In this document: positions 42,290 through 53,202 of the stretch, one piece after another
How the letters are laid out: the number at the start of each line of letters is the position of its first letter
Position numbering within the stretch: the first letter of the stretch is position 1
Assembly (NCBI RefSeq): GCF_900188345.1
Contig: NZ_FZOD01000019.1
Coordinates: forward strand, 95,008 to 159,007
Direction of reading: 5' to 3'
Source: Streptosporangium subroseum
Lineage (GTDB): Bacteria > Actinomycetota > Actinomycetes > Streptosporangiales > Streptosporangiaceae
DNA length: 64,000 bases
Position numbers and translations under genes: made by a program
The notes under the pieces: model-generated
What the model was told of the DNA's origin: nothing
Database searches by the model: none
What the model saw: only the letters and a program-made list of their open reading frames with translations

Positions 42290-42515
42290 GAAGGCTCCAG
42301 GCCAGGCCGGGTCGCGGGTCAGGCTGGGTGACGGGTCAGAGCGGGTGACGGGCGAGTCGCGGATCAGAGCGGGTGAAGGGCCAGAGCGAGTGACGGGTTG
42401 GACCGGGTGACGGATCAGAGCGGATGACAGGCGAGTCACGGGTCAGACCGGGTCGCGGATCAGAACTGGTCGCGGATCAGAACTGGTCGCGGATCCGGCC
42501 GGGTCGCGGGTCGAA
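42290..42515. repeat. about eleven 19-bp degenerate repeats
   Basis: The motif GGGTGACGG(A/G)TCAGAGC and variants repeat about every 19 nt through 225 nt between the divergent Fic-like and acs genes. TCGCGGATCAGAACTGG is present twice exactly near the right end. Confidence 0.8.
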
Positions 42516-42710
42516 GTAGAGGGCGGGAAAGACTGTCGGACCGTTCACCGAGCGCCTGGCACCGTCCGGCGCGTCATCGCCCCGAATCACGTTGAATCGA
42601 ACCCGCCACTTTCCTACGGTGTCGAAAACGCAACGTTTGAGCAGCAGTTATCCTCGCCAATAAGGCTTTTGCGAGTCATCACGAGCCCTTGTCACCGGTT
42701 GGTATGGACC

Positions 42711-42739
42711 TGTCTAGACCTCTTGTGGCAGGCCCCACA
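42711..42739. promoter_or_regulatory. palindromes upstream of acs
   Basis: GTCTAGAC (42712-42719) inside CTGTCTAGACCT resembles the core of GntR/DasR operators (TGGTCTAGACCA). TGTGG/CCACA (42724-42739) forms a second inverted repeat. Both lie 55-80 nt before the acs start. Binding is a guess. Confidence 0.3.
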
Positions 42740-42793
42740 GGACTGGTGAAGTGGGACACGACCTGTAGACCAGCAGTACCTAAGGAGTGCGTA

Positions 42794-44779
<1,986 letters not shown>

Positions 44780-44827
44780 GACCGGGGCTGCGGGGGCCGA
44801 GCCCTCGGACGTCCTCTCGAATAGCGC

Positions 44828-44865
44828 GAAGGCGCGAATTTCCGGCGACGGAGGTTCGCGCCTTC
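44828..44865 (+). terminator. acs terminator
   Basis: A perfect 11-bp stem GAAGGCGCGAA/TTCGCGCCTTC with a 16-nt loop, 48 nt after the stop. Confidence 0.7.
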
Positions 44866-44962
44866 TGCAAGCAGACCCATCCGCACTCTCGCGAGCAAAC
44901 TCACTCGCGCTCCGAGCAGCAAACTCACTCGCGCTCTGAGCAGCAGGCCCATCCGCGTCCAC
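44866..44962. repeat. four 24-bp repeats before nhaA
   Basis: Units of the form GAGCAGCAAACTCACTCGCGCTC repeat four times head to tail between the acs terminator and the nhaA ribosome site; the outer copies are the most diverged. Confidence 0.8.
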
Positions 44963-45072
44963 GAGCCTGGCAGAGGTCCGATTCGCGGGCTTCTGTAGGC
45001 TGGCGATCAGGTGTGCCGGGAAGTCTGGTCGGCCGGGGAGAGAACGTCTCTCCCTGCATTCGCGGAGGTTTC

Positions 45073-46299
45073 ATGCGCCGACCTGCTGATATGTGGCCTT
45101 TCCGACCCACAGTTCGATACGCCCGCCAACTCGCCGAGGCACTCCGAGCTGAGACCGTCGGCGGCATCCTGATGCTGCTGGCCACCGTCGCCGCGCTGGT
45201 CTGGGCCAATGTGGCCGACGATTCCTACGAGGCGCTGCGCACCACGACCTTCGGTCCCGAAGCCCTTCACCTCCATCTCACTCTCTCCCAATGGGCGCAG
45301 AACGGCCTGCTCACGATCTTCTTTTTCATCGCGGGAGTGGAGGTCAAGGAGGAGTTCGTCCACGGCGAGCTCTCGAACCTGCGCAGTGCCGCGCTGCCCA
45401 TCCTCGCCTCCGTCGCCGGCATGATCGTGCCCGTCCTGATCTATCTCGCGGTGAGCTGGGGCGCACCGGGCGCGGGACGGGGCTGGGCCATCCCCACGGC
45501 CACCGACATCGCCTTCGCCCTCGCCGTACTGGCCGTGACGGCCAGCTCGATGCCCGCCGCGCTCCGGGCGTTTCTGCTGACCAGCGCCGTGGTGGACGAC
45601 CTCGGTGCGATCACCGTCATCGCCGTCTTCTTCACCGAGCATCTGAACCTCCTGGCCCTGCTCGCCGGAGCCGTGATCATCGCCCTGTACGGCCTGCTGC
45701 AGGCAAGACGGGTCCGAGGTCTCTGGATCTACCTGCCGCTCGCCCTCGTCGCCTGGTATCTCATCGAGATCAGCGGCGTTCACGCGACCGTCGCCGGGGT
45801 AGCGCTCGGCCTGATGACCCGCGTGCACAGCGACTCCTGCGAGGAGAGCTCCCCCGGCGAGAGAGCCGACCACTACATCCGCCCCGTCTCGGCGGGCTTC
45901 GTGGTGCCCGTGTTCGCCTTTTTGTCCGCCGGGGTAGTGCTCGGCGTGGAGGGACTCGGCACGATACTGAGCGATCGGGTGGTGCTCGGTGTGATCGCCG
46001 GACTGGTTGTCGGTAAGTTCCTCGGTGTCTTCGGCGGGGCGTGGCTGGCCGTACGGCTGGGCCTGGCGAGACTGTCGGAGGAATTGCACTGGCGGGACAT
46101 GGCCGCCGTCTCGATACTGGCCGGGATCGGGTTCACCGTTTCCCTGCTCATCGGCAACCTCGCCTACGGCGACGATCCGGAACGGGTGAACATGGTGACC
46201 ACCGGCGTGCTCGTGGCGAGCCTCACGGCTTCGGTCCTGGCCACGATCCTGCTCCGGGTGCGCGTGCGCCACCGCCTCAACGCGCAGGATGATGTTTGA
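45073..46299 (+). CDS. nhaA: Na+/H+ antiporter NhaA
   Basis: A 408-residue antiporter with about 12 membrane helices. The transport-site Asp residues are present in ATDIAFAL and in VVDDLGAI (the Asp pair), and the pH-sensor/loop region FFFIAGVEVKEE is typical. GGAGG lies 4 nt before the ATG. It exchanges Na+ or Li+ for protons at the membrane. It precedes the holin-like gene by 26 nt. Confidence 0.97.
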   Translation: MRRPADMWPFRPTVRYARQLAEALRAETVGGILMLLATVAALVWANVADDSYEALRTTTFGPEALHLHLTLSQWAQNGLLTIFFFIAGVEVKEEFVHGELSNLRSAALPILASVAGMIVPVLIYLAVSWGAPGAGRGWAIPTATDIAFALAVLAVTASSMPAALRAFLLTSAVVDDLGAITVIAVFFTEHLNLLALLAGAVIIALYGLLQARRVRGLWIYLPLALVAWYLIEISGVHATVAGVALGLMTRVHSDSCEESSPGERADHYIRPVSAGFVVPVFAFLSAGVVLGVEGLGTILSDRVVLGVIAGLVVGKFLGVFGGAWLAVRLGLARLSEELHWRDMAAVSILAGIGFTVSLLIGNLAYGDDPERVNMVTTGVLVASLTASVLATILLRVRVRHRLNAQDDV

Positions 46300-46325
46300 C
46301 ACCGGCCCTCGATAGGAGATCGTTC

Positions 46326-46802
46326 ATGACACAGATTCCGCCCACGGAACCGCAGGAGGAGTCGCTGGGCGCGCTCGTCGCCACGGCCACCGACCACATC
46401 TCCACCCTGGTCCGGGCCGAGATCGAACTCGCCAAGACCGAGCTCAGATTCGACGCCAAACGGGTCGGCGTGGCCGGTGGGCTCTTCGGCGCGGCCGCGT
46501 TCATGGGCCACCTGTGCCTGATCCTGCTCTCGTTCGCCATCGCCTACGCCCTGATCGGCCTGGGCATATGGCCCTGGGCGGCCTTCCTGATCGTCACGGG
46601 GTTCTATCTGCTCGTGGCCGGGATTCTGGCCTTCATCGGCATGCGACGGCTCAAGGGCATGACCTGGATGAAGGGAACCCTCCGCTCGCTCAAGACCATC
46701 AAGAGCGGTGAGAGCGAGCTCGCCCCCGCCGCTCCGGCCTCCGCGGGCCAGATCGGCGCGCATCGCGAGCCGGTGAGCGAGCCGGTGAGACCGACTCCAT
46801 GA
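46326..46802 (+). CDS. phage-holin-superfamily/DUF1469-like membrane protein
   Basis: A 158-residue protein with two central transmembrane helices (about residues 52-78 and 83-108) between charged ends, and the family start LVATATDHISTLVRAEIELAKTEL. Corresponds in position to Rv3669. Despite the holin name these are bacterial house-keeping proteins of unknown role. AGGAGA is 6 nt before the ATG. Its stop overlaps the next start (ATGA). Confidence 0.85.
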   Translation: MTQIPPTEPQEESLGALVATATDHISTLVRAEIELAKTELRFDAKRVGVAGGLFGAAAFMGHLCLILLSFAIAYALIGLGIWPWAAFLIVTGFYLLVAGILAFIGMRRLKGMTWMKGTLRSLKTIKSGESELAPAAPASAGQIGAHREPVSEPVRPTP

Positions 46803-47722
46803 GCGATCCCGACGAATCCCTGGCCAGGATCGAGGGCCCGTGGACCCACCGCGCCGTGCATGCCGGTGGCACCCGCTTCCACGTCGTGGAGGCCGGTAAG
46901 GGCCCTCTCGTGCTCCTGCTGCACGGGTTCCCGCAGTTCTGGTGGAGCTGGCGCAACCAGCTCGTCTCGCTGCCCGCGGCGGGATATCACACCGTCGCCG
47001 TCGATCTGCGGGGCTACGGTGCCAGCGACAAGCCGCCTCGCGGCTACGACCTGCGCACCTTGGCCGCCGACGCGACCGGGCTGATCCGGGCGCTGGGCGA
47101 GACCGGCGCGATCGTCGTCGGTCACGACTGGGGCGGGCTGCTGGCCTGGACCATGGCCGCGATGGACCCCAAGACGGTCCTGCGGCTGGTCCCGGTGGCG
47201 GCCCCACACCCGCTCCGGCTCCGCTCCGCGCTGCTCACCGAACCGTTCGGCCAGCTCAAGGCCAACCGCTACGCGCTGGGTTTTCAGCTGCCGCTCCTGC
47301 CCGAGCGCCGGCTGACCGCCAACGAGGGCGCGATGGTGGGACGGATGCTGGATCAGTGGTCGGGGCCCGGCTGGCCGGAGGAGGACGTGGCGAAGACCTA
47401 CCGCGACGCGTTCCGCATCCCCAACGTCGCGCACTGCGCGCTGGAATATCACCGCTGGTTCGCCCGCTCCCAGCTCCGCCCCGACGGGCTCCGCTACGCC
47501 AGGACCATGCGCGCCGCGATCAACGCGCCCACCCTGCAGCTGCACGGCGCGCTCGACGGGCACATGCTGCCCCGCACCGCCCAGGGCTCCAGCCGCTACG
47601 TGGTCGCCCCCTACAGGTGGCGGCTGATCGAGGGCGCGGGGCACTTCCCGCATGAGGAGCGCCCGGAGGAGTTCGACGCCGAGCTCATCGGCTGGCTGGC
47701 CGACCCGGAGCCCGACCGATGA
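46799..47722 (+). CDS. ephE: alpha/beta hydrolase, epoxide-hydrolase type
   Basis: A 307-residue alpha/beta hydrolase. The oxyanion motif HGFPQFWWSW, nucleophile Asp in GHDWGG and catalytic His in GHFPHEE are those of epoxide hydrolases and haloalkane dehalogenase relatives. Its place corresponds to ephE (Rv3670), which in mycobacteria lies beside marP. The substrate is unknown. Coupled by 4-nt overlaps on both sides. Confidence 0.88.
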   Translation: MSDPDESLARIEGPWTHRAVHAGGTRFHVVEAGKGPLVLLLHGFPQFWWSWRNQLVSLPAAGYHTVAVDLRGYGASDKPPRGYDLRTLAADATGLIRALGETGAIVVGHDWGGLLAWTMAAMDPKTVLRLVPVAAPHPLRLRSALLTEPFGQLKANRYALGFQLPLLPERRLTANEGAMVGRMLDQWSGPGWPEEDVAKTYRDAFRIPNVAHCALEYHRWFARSQLRPDGLRYARTMRAAINAPTLQLHGALDGHMLPRTAQGSSRYVVAPYRWRLIEGAGHFPHEERPEEFDAELIGWLADPEPDR

Positions 47723-48168
47723 TCCCGCGAGACCGGGATCCGGACGGGAGGGCGCGCAACCAGCGCCCCAGGGACGCGCTCGGACGGCCGCTGCCCCACG
47801 GGGCCGAGGGTGTGGAGCGTATCCCCGACGACTACGCGCCGAGCGCGGAGGAGGCCCTCTCCGAGGCGCGCCGCCTGCTCGACGAGGGCCGGCCGTTCCA
47901 TGCCCACGAGGTGCTGGAGGGCCGCTGGAAGACCGCCCCGGAGGAGGAGCGGGAGCTGTGGCAGGGGCTGGCGCAGATCTGTGTCGGCCTCACCCACCTC
48001 CAGCGGGGCAACCGGCGCGGGGCCGCGGCGCTGTTCGCGCGGGGCGCCGACAGGATCTCCTCGTACGGCATGCCGTACGAGGAGATCGCCCGGACCGCCC
48101 TTGAGCTGGACGAGCTGGAGGATCCCGACGCCGGGACGGCCATCTCCAGGATCCGGGCCCTGCTCTAA
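47719..48168 (+). CDS. DUF309 protein
   Basis: A 149-residue helical protein with the DUF309 metal-like motif RPFHAHEVLEGRW and ELWQGLAQICVGLTHLQRGN. Function unknown. Third gene of the overlapping nhaA-side operon; starts within the hydrolase stop (ATGA). Confidence 0.88.
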   Translation: MIPRDRDPDGRARNQRPRDALGRPLPHGAEGVERIPDDYAPSAEEALSEARRLLDEGRPFHAHEVLEGRWKTAPEEERELWQGLAQICVGLTHLQRGNRRGAAALFARGADRISSYGMPYEEIARTALELDELEDPDAGTAISRIRALL

Positions 48169-48207
48169 CGCTTCAGCGCTTCAGCGGCACGGGCTCCGGC
48201 GGGGCCG

Positions 48208-48332
48208 CTGGTTCCGGCCGCGCTCCTGGACGCCCACCGCGTTCGGGTCCGGACGCCCGTGTCCGGTTTCGGACGTGCTCCTGGGCGCCCGCGTTCAGTT
48301 CTGGTTGCACTCCTGGGTGCCCACCGCGTTGA
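48208..48332. repeat. degenerate copies of the marP 3' end
   Basis: CTCCTGG(A/G)(C/T)GCCCACCGCGTT occurs in the last codons of marP (48312-48332) and again in the spacer at about 48223-48243, with a third diverged copy at about 48269. The gene end itself appears to be the source of the array. Confidence 0.7.
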
Positions 48333-49491
48333 CCAGCTTGGAGCCGTCTTCGGCGTCCGGGGCCACCTCCGCGGCGGTCAGCACAAAACCGGTCTCCGGC
48401 TGGTCGAGGACCGCCGCGAAGACGACACCGTAGACCCGGCCGTCCGTGGTGAGCAACGGCCCGCCGGAGTTGCCCTGCCGGACCAGGCCGCGGATCGAGT
48501 AGACGTCGCGGGTGACGGACTTGCGCTCGTAGATGTCCGGCCCGTTGGCCCTCTGCTGCACCCGGATCCGGGCCTCGTTGGTGGTGAAGCCCAGGCCGTG
48601 CGGGAAGCCCGCGATGATCGCGTCGTCGCCCTGCTTGGCGTTGCCGTCGAAGCGCAGGAGCGGCATGTTCAGGCCGGGGACGTAGAGGATCGCGATGTCC
48701 CTGTCGGGGTTGTAGAGCACCACCCTGGCCCGGTGGGAGTGGCCGAGGTAGTCGGTGACCTGGAGCTCCTTGTCGACCCCGGCGACCACGTGGGCGTTCG
48801 TCATGATCCGGTTCTGCGAGTAGACGAATCCGGTGCCCTCGATGTGCTTGCTGCAGCTCGTGGCGACGCCCTGGACCTTGACGATGCCCTTGCGGGCCCG
48901 CGCGAGCTGCGGGCCCTTCAGCACGCTCCGGTCGGGCGGCGCGACCTCGACGAACTGGCCGCCCCCGATGGCGTCGAACACCTTGGGGAAGCCGGAGGTG
49001 TCGATGAACGCCTTGAACGGCCCCTGCAGCTCCTTGGCCCCCGTCGGCATCACCTGATCGACGGTGCTGATCAGCAGGGACTTATTGACCTGCTCGCTGA
49101 GCATGGTGAACTGCGACGAGATCAGCAGGGAGCCGATCAGCCAGGCGATGATCAGCACCGAGAACGCGCTGGTGAACGTGCCTCCGACCGCGTCGACCAC
49201 CTTGGCGGGCTCCCAGGTGACATGGCTGCGGACCACCGCGCCGATCGTCGACGACGCGAACTGCCCGATCGTGGCCGCGAGGAAGACGATGACGATGGCG
49301 AGCAGCGCCCGCTCGGTCTCGCCCTTCACTATGGCCCCGGCGATGGGCGGGGCGATGAACATGCCCAGCAGCCCACCCCCAACGAATCCGACAAAGCTTA
49401 GGACCCCGATGATGAACCCCTGGCGGTATCCCGACACCGCGAAGGCCACCATCAGGGCGATCAGGATGAGATCGAGAAGATCACCGCTCAC
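48295..49491 (-). CDS. marP: MarP-type membrane serine protease
   Basis: A 398-residue protein, the same length as M. tuberculosis MarP. Four N-terminal membrane helices form a CvpA-like domain (residues 1-120). The periplasmic trypsin-like protease has His in MTNAHVVAG (about residue 234), Asp in NPDRDIAIL (about 263) and Ser in RQGNSGGPL (about 342). Two Cys could form the activating disulfide. MarP is needed for acid resistance in mycobacteria. The GTG at 49491 is the likely start. Its 3' end seeds a repeat array. Confidence 0.95.
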   Translation of the reverse strand: MSGDLLDLILIALMVAFAVSGYRQGFIIGVLSFVGFVGGGLLGMFIAPPIAGAIVKGETERALLAIVIVFLAATIGQFASSTIGAVVRSHVTWEPAKVVDAVGGTFTSAFSVLIIAWLIGSLLISSQFTMLSEQVNKSLLISTVDQVMPTGAKELQGPFKAFIDTSGFPKVFDAIGGGQFVEVAPPDRSVLKGPQLARARKGIVKVQGVATSCSKHIEGTGFVYSQNRIMTNAHVVAGVDKELQVTDYLGHSHRARVVLYNPDRDIAILYVPGLNMPLLRFDGNAKQGDDAIIAGFPHGLGFTTNEARIRVQQRANGPDIYERKSVTRDVYSIRGLVRQGNSGGPLLTTDGRVYGVVFAAVLDQPETGFVLTAAEVAPDAEDGSKLVNAVGTQECNQN

Positions 49492-49563
49492 CCCTTTACG
49501 GTATCCAGCCGTTGTCCCGCGCGTGCACACCTTCCCCGAGGTATCTGCGGTTATCGTGTCCAG

Positions 49564-50115
49564 ATGGCAACGATCGGGGGGTCGGCGGCCGTGGAGTCTC
49601 TCATCGAGACCGCGCTGCGGGATCAGGACCAGGACGGCGCGATCCGCTGGCAGGCCATCAATGAGCTGCAGAAACGGGGCGATCTAGAGACTTTCACCGC
49701 GGCTCGTCGGCTGTGTTCGGGAAAAACGCCGGCCGAGCGGATGCTCGGGGTGGATATTCTCGGCCGGCTCGGTTTTGTCGGCCGCAGCCTGCCGGTGCTC
49801 CGTTCCCTGTCCGTCCGTGAGGACGACTGCCTGGTCCTCTACTCGGTGCTGATCGCCTTCGGTCATCTCAGAGACCGCCGCGCGCTGCCCTCGGTGATCG
49901 CCCTGGCCGAGCACGCCGACCCCAGGGTTCGCTACGGCGCCGCCTACGCGTTGCCCAACATCATGGGCAACCCGCCCGACCCGACCGGCCTGTCCGCCCT
50001 GCGGCGACTGATCAACGACCCCGACGACGACGTGGCCGACTGGGCCTGCCTCGGCCTGGCGCTGTCAACGGGACGCGAGGTTGAGAACGTCAGGGGGCAA
50101 CTCCTCGACCCGTGA
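49564..50115 (+). CDS. HEAT-repeat protein
   Basis: A 183-residue helical-repeat protein (ALPSVIALAEHADPRVRYGAAYALP is a clear HEAT unit; a second is ALRRLINDPDDDVADWACLGLAL). Likely a protein-binding scaffold; partner unknown. TATCGT lies 6 nt before the ATG, so the mRNA is probably leaderless. It is divergent from marP and its end overlaps the convergent Nudix gene by 51 nt. Confidence 0.8.
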   Translation: MATIGGSAAVESLIETALRDQDQDGAIRWQAINELQKRGDLETFTAARRLCSGKTPAERMLGVDILGRLGFVGRSLPVLRSLSVREDDCLVLYSVLIAFGHLRDRRALPSVIALAEHADPRVRYGAAYALPNIMGNPPDPTGLSALRRLINDPDDDVADWACLGLALSTGREVENVRGQLLDP

Positions 50116-50706
50116 CCGATCCCAGGGGAGCTCGAAACCCGAACTCGCGAGCACCCCGTCGAGCACCCCCGCCGTGAACCCCCACACCAGCAGCCCGCGC
50201 ACCCGGAACGCCGGCCCGCAGTAGCCGCTCGAATGGCGCAGTCTGAGCCGGTTGGCCGGATCGACGAGCTCACGGATCGGAACCCGTTCCACCGACTCCA
50301 CCTCGTCGGGCGAGGCCGCGTGCACCACGCAGGGCGTGTGCCACCAGCCCAGCACCGGGGTCACCCGGTTGTCGCTGTGTGCCACGTACAGCTCGGACAT
50401 CGTGCCGATCACCCGGACACCGGCCGGATCAAGCCCGGTCTCCTCCTGGGCCTCGCGCAGCGCGGCGGCGATCGGGCCGTCGTCCTCGGGATCCACCCCT
50501 CCGCCGGGGAAGGCGGGCTGTCCGGCATGCGTGCGCCCTCGCGAGCTGCGCTGGATCAGCAGCACGTCGGGGCCGAGCGGCCCCTCGCCGAACAGCATCA
50601 GCACGGCGGCCGGGCGTCCACCGGACGCGGGTGGGCGCAACATCGGGGGCACCGGTGCTCTCGCGGCACGCTCGGCCAGCGTCTCCAACCACCCAGGCAC
50701 TTCCAC
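50065..50706 (-). CDS. Nudix hydrolase, CoA pyrophosphatase-like
   Basis: A 213-residue Nudix protein. The Nudix box is GGGVDPEDDGPIAAALREAQ followed by EETGL. The upstream QRSSRGRTHAGQPAFPGGG is the UPF0035/CoA pyrophosphatase signature. It corresponds in position to Rv3672c. The GTG at 50706 has GGAGG 7 nt upstream; nine extra residues upstream are possible but lack a ribosome site. Confidence 0.9.
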   Translation of the reverse strand: MEVPGWLETLAERAARAPVPPMLRPPASGGRPAAVLMLFGEGPLGPDVLLIQRSSRGRTHAGQPAFPGGGVDPEDDGPIAAALREAQEETGLDPAGVRVIGTMSELYVAHSDNRVTPVLGWWHTPCVVHAASPDEVESVERVPIRELVDPANRLRLRHSSGYCGPAFRVRGLLVWGFTAGVLDGVLASSGFELPWDRSRVEELPPDVLNLASR

Positions 50707-50749
50707 GGGCACACCTCCGGTCTTCTGCAACACGGCGGCCCGCCCGACG

Positions 50750-50946
50750 CTTCCCGGTCACGGGAACGACCCCGCCCGGTTGTGAGAATGACCCCGCCCG
50801 GTTACGGGGACGGTCCCGGACCGTTACGAGAACGGCCTCGCCTCGCTCCGCGACGGACCACCCGATGACAAGAACGGCCTCGGGCGGCCCTGAGCCGGAC
50901 CGCCCGGTTGTGAGAACGGCCCTGCCCGGCTACGAGAACGGCCCTG
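50750..50946. repeat. about seven 22-bp repeats running into the nth 3' end
   Basis: CCCGGTTACGAGAACGGCCCTG and variants repeat through 195 nt; the last copy contains the nth stop codon and final codons (50930-50946). Confidence 0.8.
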
Positions 50947-51649
50947 GACGCACCAGCTTGGCGGCCTCGGCGGGGTTGACGGGGCCGGTGCCGTACGAGG
51001 GGCAGAGGGCGGCGAGCGGGCACACGCCGCAGGCGGGCTTGCGAGCGTGGCACATGCGGCGGCCGTGCCAGATCAGGCGGTGGGACATCATCGTCCAGTC
51101 GCGCTTCGGGATGAGCTCCGCGACGACCTGCTCGATCTTGACCGGGTCGGTCTCCGTGGTCCAGTGGAACCGGCTCACCAGCCGTTGGAAGTGCGTGTCC
51201 ACGGTGATCCCGGGCACCCCGAAGGCATTGCCGAGGACCACGTTGGCGGTCTTGCGGCCGACTCCGGGCAGGGTCACCAGGTCCTTGAGCCTGCCGGGAA
51301 CCTCGCCGCCGTAACGGTCGCACAGACCCTGGGCCATGCCGACGATGCTGTTGGTCTTGGCCCGGAAGAATCCGGTGGGCCGGATGATTTCCTCCATCTC
51401 GGCCCGGTCGGCGCTCGCATAGTCTTCCGCTGTCCGATATTTCGCGAAAAGCGTAGGAGTAACCGTATTGACCCTTTTGTCCGTACACTGCGCAGATAAG
51501 ATCGTCGCGACCAGCAACTCCAGGGGATTGCGGAAGTCGAGCTCGCAGTGCGCATCAGGGTAGGTTTCCGCCAAAATGCGGTCTATCCGGCGAGCTCGAC
51601 GGACCAGGGCAAGCCGGGATTCACCTGCGGGGCTGACGTTGTGGAGCAC
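50930..51649 (-). CDS. nth: endonuclease III
   Basis: A 239-residue DNA glycosylase/AP lyase. The helix-hairpin-helix LPGVGRKTANVVL contains the catalytic Lys, and the general-acid Asp is in VDTHFQR. The [4Fe-4S] loop is C-X6-C-X2-C-X5-C (CHARKPACGVCPLAALC). It removes oxidised pyrimidines in base-excision repair. It is divergent from crp. Confidence 0.97.
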   Translation of the reverse strand: MLHNVSPAGESRLALVRRARRIDRILAETYPDAHCELDFRNPLELLVATILSAQCTDKRVNTVTPTLFAKYRTAEDYASADRAEMEEIIRPTGFFRAKTNSIVGMAQGLCDRYGGEVPGRLKDLVTLPGVGRKTANVVLGNAFGVPGITVDTHFQRLVSRFHWTTETDPVKIEQVVAELIPKRDWTMMSHRLIWHGRRMCHARKPACGVCPLAALCPSYGTGPVNPAEAAKLVRPGPFS

Positions 51650-51690
51650 TCCGACAGCCTACGCGCATGGCCCCCTGGAGAGCCGGACGG

Positions 51691-51704
51691 TGTGATAGGT
51701 CACA
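51691..51704. promoter_or_regulatory. Crp-like palindrome upstream of crp
   Basis: TGTGATAGGTCACA is a perfect TGTGA-N4-TCACA palindrome 33 nt before the crp start. Its spacer is 2 nt shorter than the standard CRP site, so autoregulation is possible but not shown. Confidence 0.4.
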
Positions 51705-51736
51705 ATGACTGCGTGAGCCGTGAAACAGGAGGCACT

Positions 51737-52417
51737 GTGAACACCGACGACGTGCTGGGCAAGGCCCCGCTGTTCTCGGCGCTCGACCGGGAGAGCGCCG
51801 CCGCGCTGCGCACGAGCATCTCCGAGGTGCAACTGTCCAAGGGACAGAACCTGTTCGCCGAGAACGAGGTCGGGGACCGCCTCTACGTGGTGCTCGAAGG
51901 CAAGATCAAACTTTCCAGGACCGCGCCGGACGGCCGGGAGAACCTGCTCAGCGTGCTCGGCCCGAGCGAGATGTTCGGCGAGCTGTCGCTGTTCGACCCC
52001 CGCCCCCGTACGGCGTCCGCCACCGCCCTGACCGACGTCCGCCTGGCCGGACTCGGCCACGACGACCTCCGTCCCTGGCTGACCGGTCGCCCCGAGGTCG
52101 CCCTGCACCTGCTGCGCGCCCTGGCCCAGCGGCTCCGCCGTACCAACGACGTGCTGGCCGACCTGGTCTTCACCGACGTCCCCGGCCGGGTCGCCAAGGC
52201 CCTGCTCGACCTGGCCGAGCGCTTCGGCCAGCGGATCGACGACGGCGTCCGGGTCCACCACGACCTCACCCAGGAGGAGCTGGCCCAGCTGGTCGGCGCC
52301 TCACGCGAGACCGTGAACAAGGCGCTGGCCGACTTCGCCCAGCGCGGCTGGCTGCGCATCGAGGCCAAGGCCGTGGTCATCATGGACCTGGAGCGGCTGC
52401 ACAACCGCTCGCGCTAG
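51737..52417 (+). CDS. crp: Crp/Fnr-family cAMP-responsive regulator
   Basis: A 226-residue regulator, close in length to M. tuberculosis CRP (Rv3676). The cyclic-nucleotide site has FGELSLFDPRPRTASA, including the Arg and Ser that hold phosphate. The helix-turn-helix is QEELAQLVGASRETVNKAL. The GTG start has AGGAGG 4-5 nt upstream. The last 4 nt overlap the convergent MBL gene. It likely controls carbon and redox genes across the genome. Confidence 0.95.
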   Translation: MNTDDVLGKAPLFSALDRESAAALRTSISEVQLSKGQNLFAENEVGDRLYVVLEGKIKLSRTAPDGRENLLSVLGPSEMFGELSLFDPRPRTASATALTDVRLAGLGHDDLRPWLTGRPEVALHLLRALAQRLRRTNDVLADLVFTDVPGRVAKALLDLAERFGQRIDDGVRVHHDLTQEELAQLVGASRETVNKALADFAQRGWLRIEAKAVVIMDLERLHNRSR

Positions 52418-53202
52418 CCGTCGAGGTAGGCCAGCTGGGCGCGGACCGACATCTCGGCGGCGAACCAGAGCGATCGGTCCACGTCCGCGTAGACGATCGC
52501 CACGATCTCCTCCGGCGTCTTCGCACCCCCCTCGCGTGCCCGGCGGATCTGGTCCAGCCGCTGCCGCCGATGTGCGATGTAGCCGTCCAGCGCGCCGATC
52601 GGGTCGGGCAGCACCGGGCCGTGGCCCGGCAGCAGCGCCTCGGCGCCGACCTGTTCGGTCCTCGCGCGAAGCCGGTCCAGGGACCGCAGGTAGTCGGCCA
52701 GGTCGCCGTCCGGAGCGATCACGGTGGTGCCCCGGCCGAGCACGGTGTCCCCGGTCAGGATCGCCCGGTCCTCGGGCAGCCAGAAGCAGAGCGAGTCGAA
52801 CGAGTGGCCCGGCGTGCCCACAACGTGAAGCTCCAGGCCGCCGGCCGTGAGCACGTCACCGTCACCGAGCCCCTCCTCGCCCAGCCGGTGCGCGGGATCC
52901 AGCGCCCTGACGGGCGCGCCGACCAGGGCGGCGAACGCCCTCGCGCCACCGCTGTGGTCGTGGTGACCGTGGGTGAGCAGGATCGTCGCGACCCTGCGCC
53001 CCTCCAGGTGGCCGGCGACCCTCGCGAGGTGCCCCTCGTCGTCCGGTCCGGGATCGACGACCAGGACGTCCTCCCCGTCGCCGATCACCCACGTGTTGGT
53101 CCCGTCCAGGGTCATCGGGGACGGGTTCGGGGCGAGAAGGCTGAAGGCGTGGGCCGTGCCCGAGCCGTCGGGCCCCTCCAGGGGGATCCGCAGCCCGCTC
53201 AC
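52414..53202 (-). CDS. metallo-beta-lactamase-fold hydrolase
   Basis: A 262-residue MBL-fold protein with the metal motif THGHHDHSGG, plus GTPGHS and the distal His in LPGHGPV. Orthologue of Rv3677c by position. Substrate unknown; related proteins include glyoxalase II and RNase-like enzymes. The GTG start overlaps the stop of the upstream Nudix gene by 4 nt. Confidence 0.92.
   Translation of the reverse strand: MSGLRIPLEGPDGSGTAHAFSLLAPNPSPMTLDGTNTWVIGDGEDVLVVDPGPDDEGHLARVAGHLEGRRVATILLTHGHHDHSGGARAFAALVGAPVRALDPAHRLGEEGLGDGDVLTAGGLELHVVGTPGHSFDSLCFWLPEDRAILTGDTVLGRGTTVIAPDGDLADYLRSLDRLRARTEQVGAEALLPGHGPVLPDPIGALDGYIAHRRQRLDQIRRAREGGAKTPEEIVAIVYADVDRSLWFAAEMSVRAQLAYLDG

Noticed and set aside
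51691..51704. Standard CRP/GlxR site
   Set aside because: The palindrome has a 4-nt centre rather than the 6-nt centre of CRP sites, so it is listed only as a candidate.
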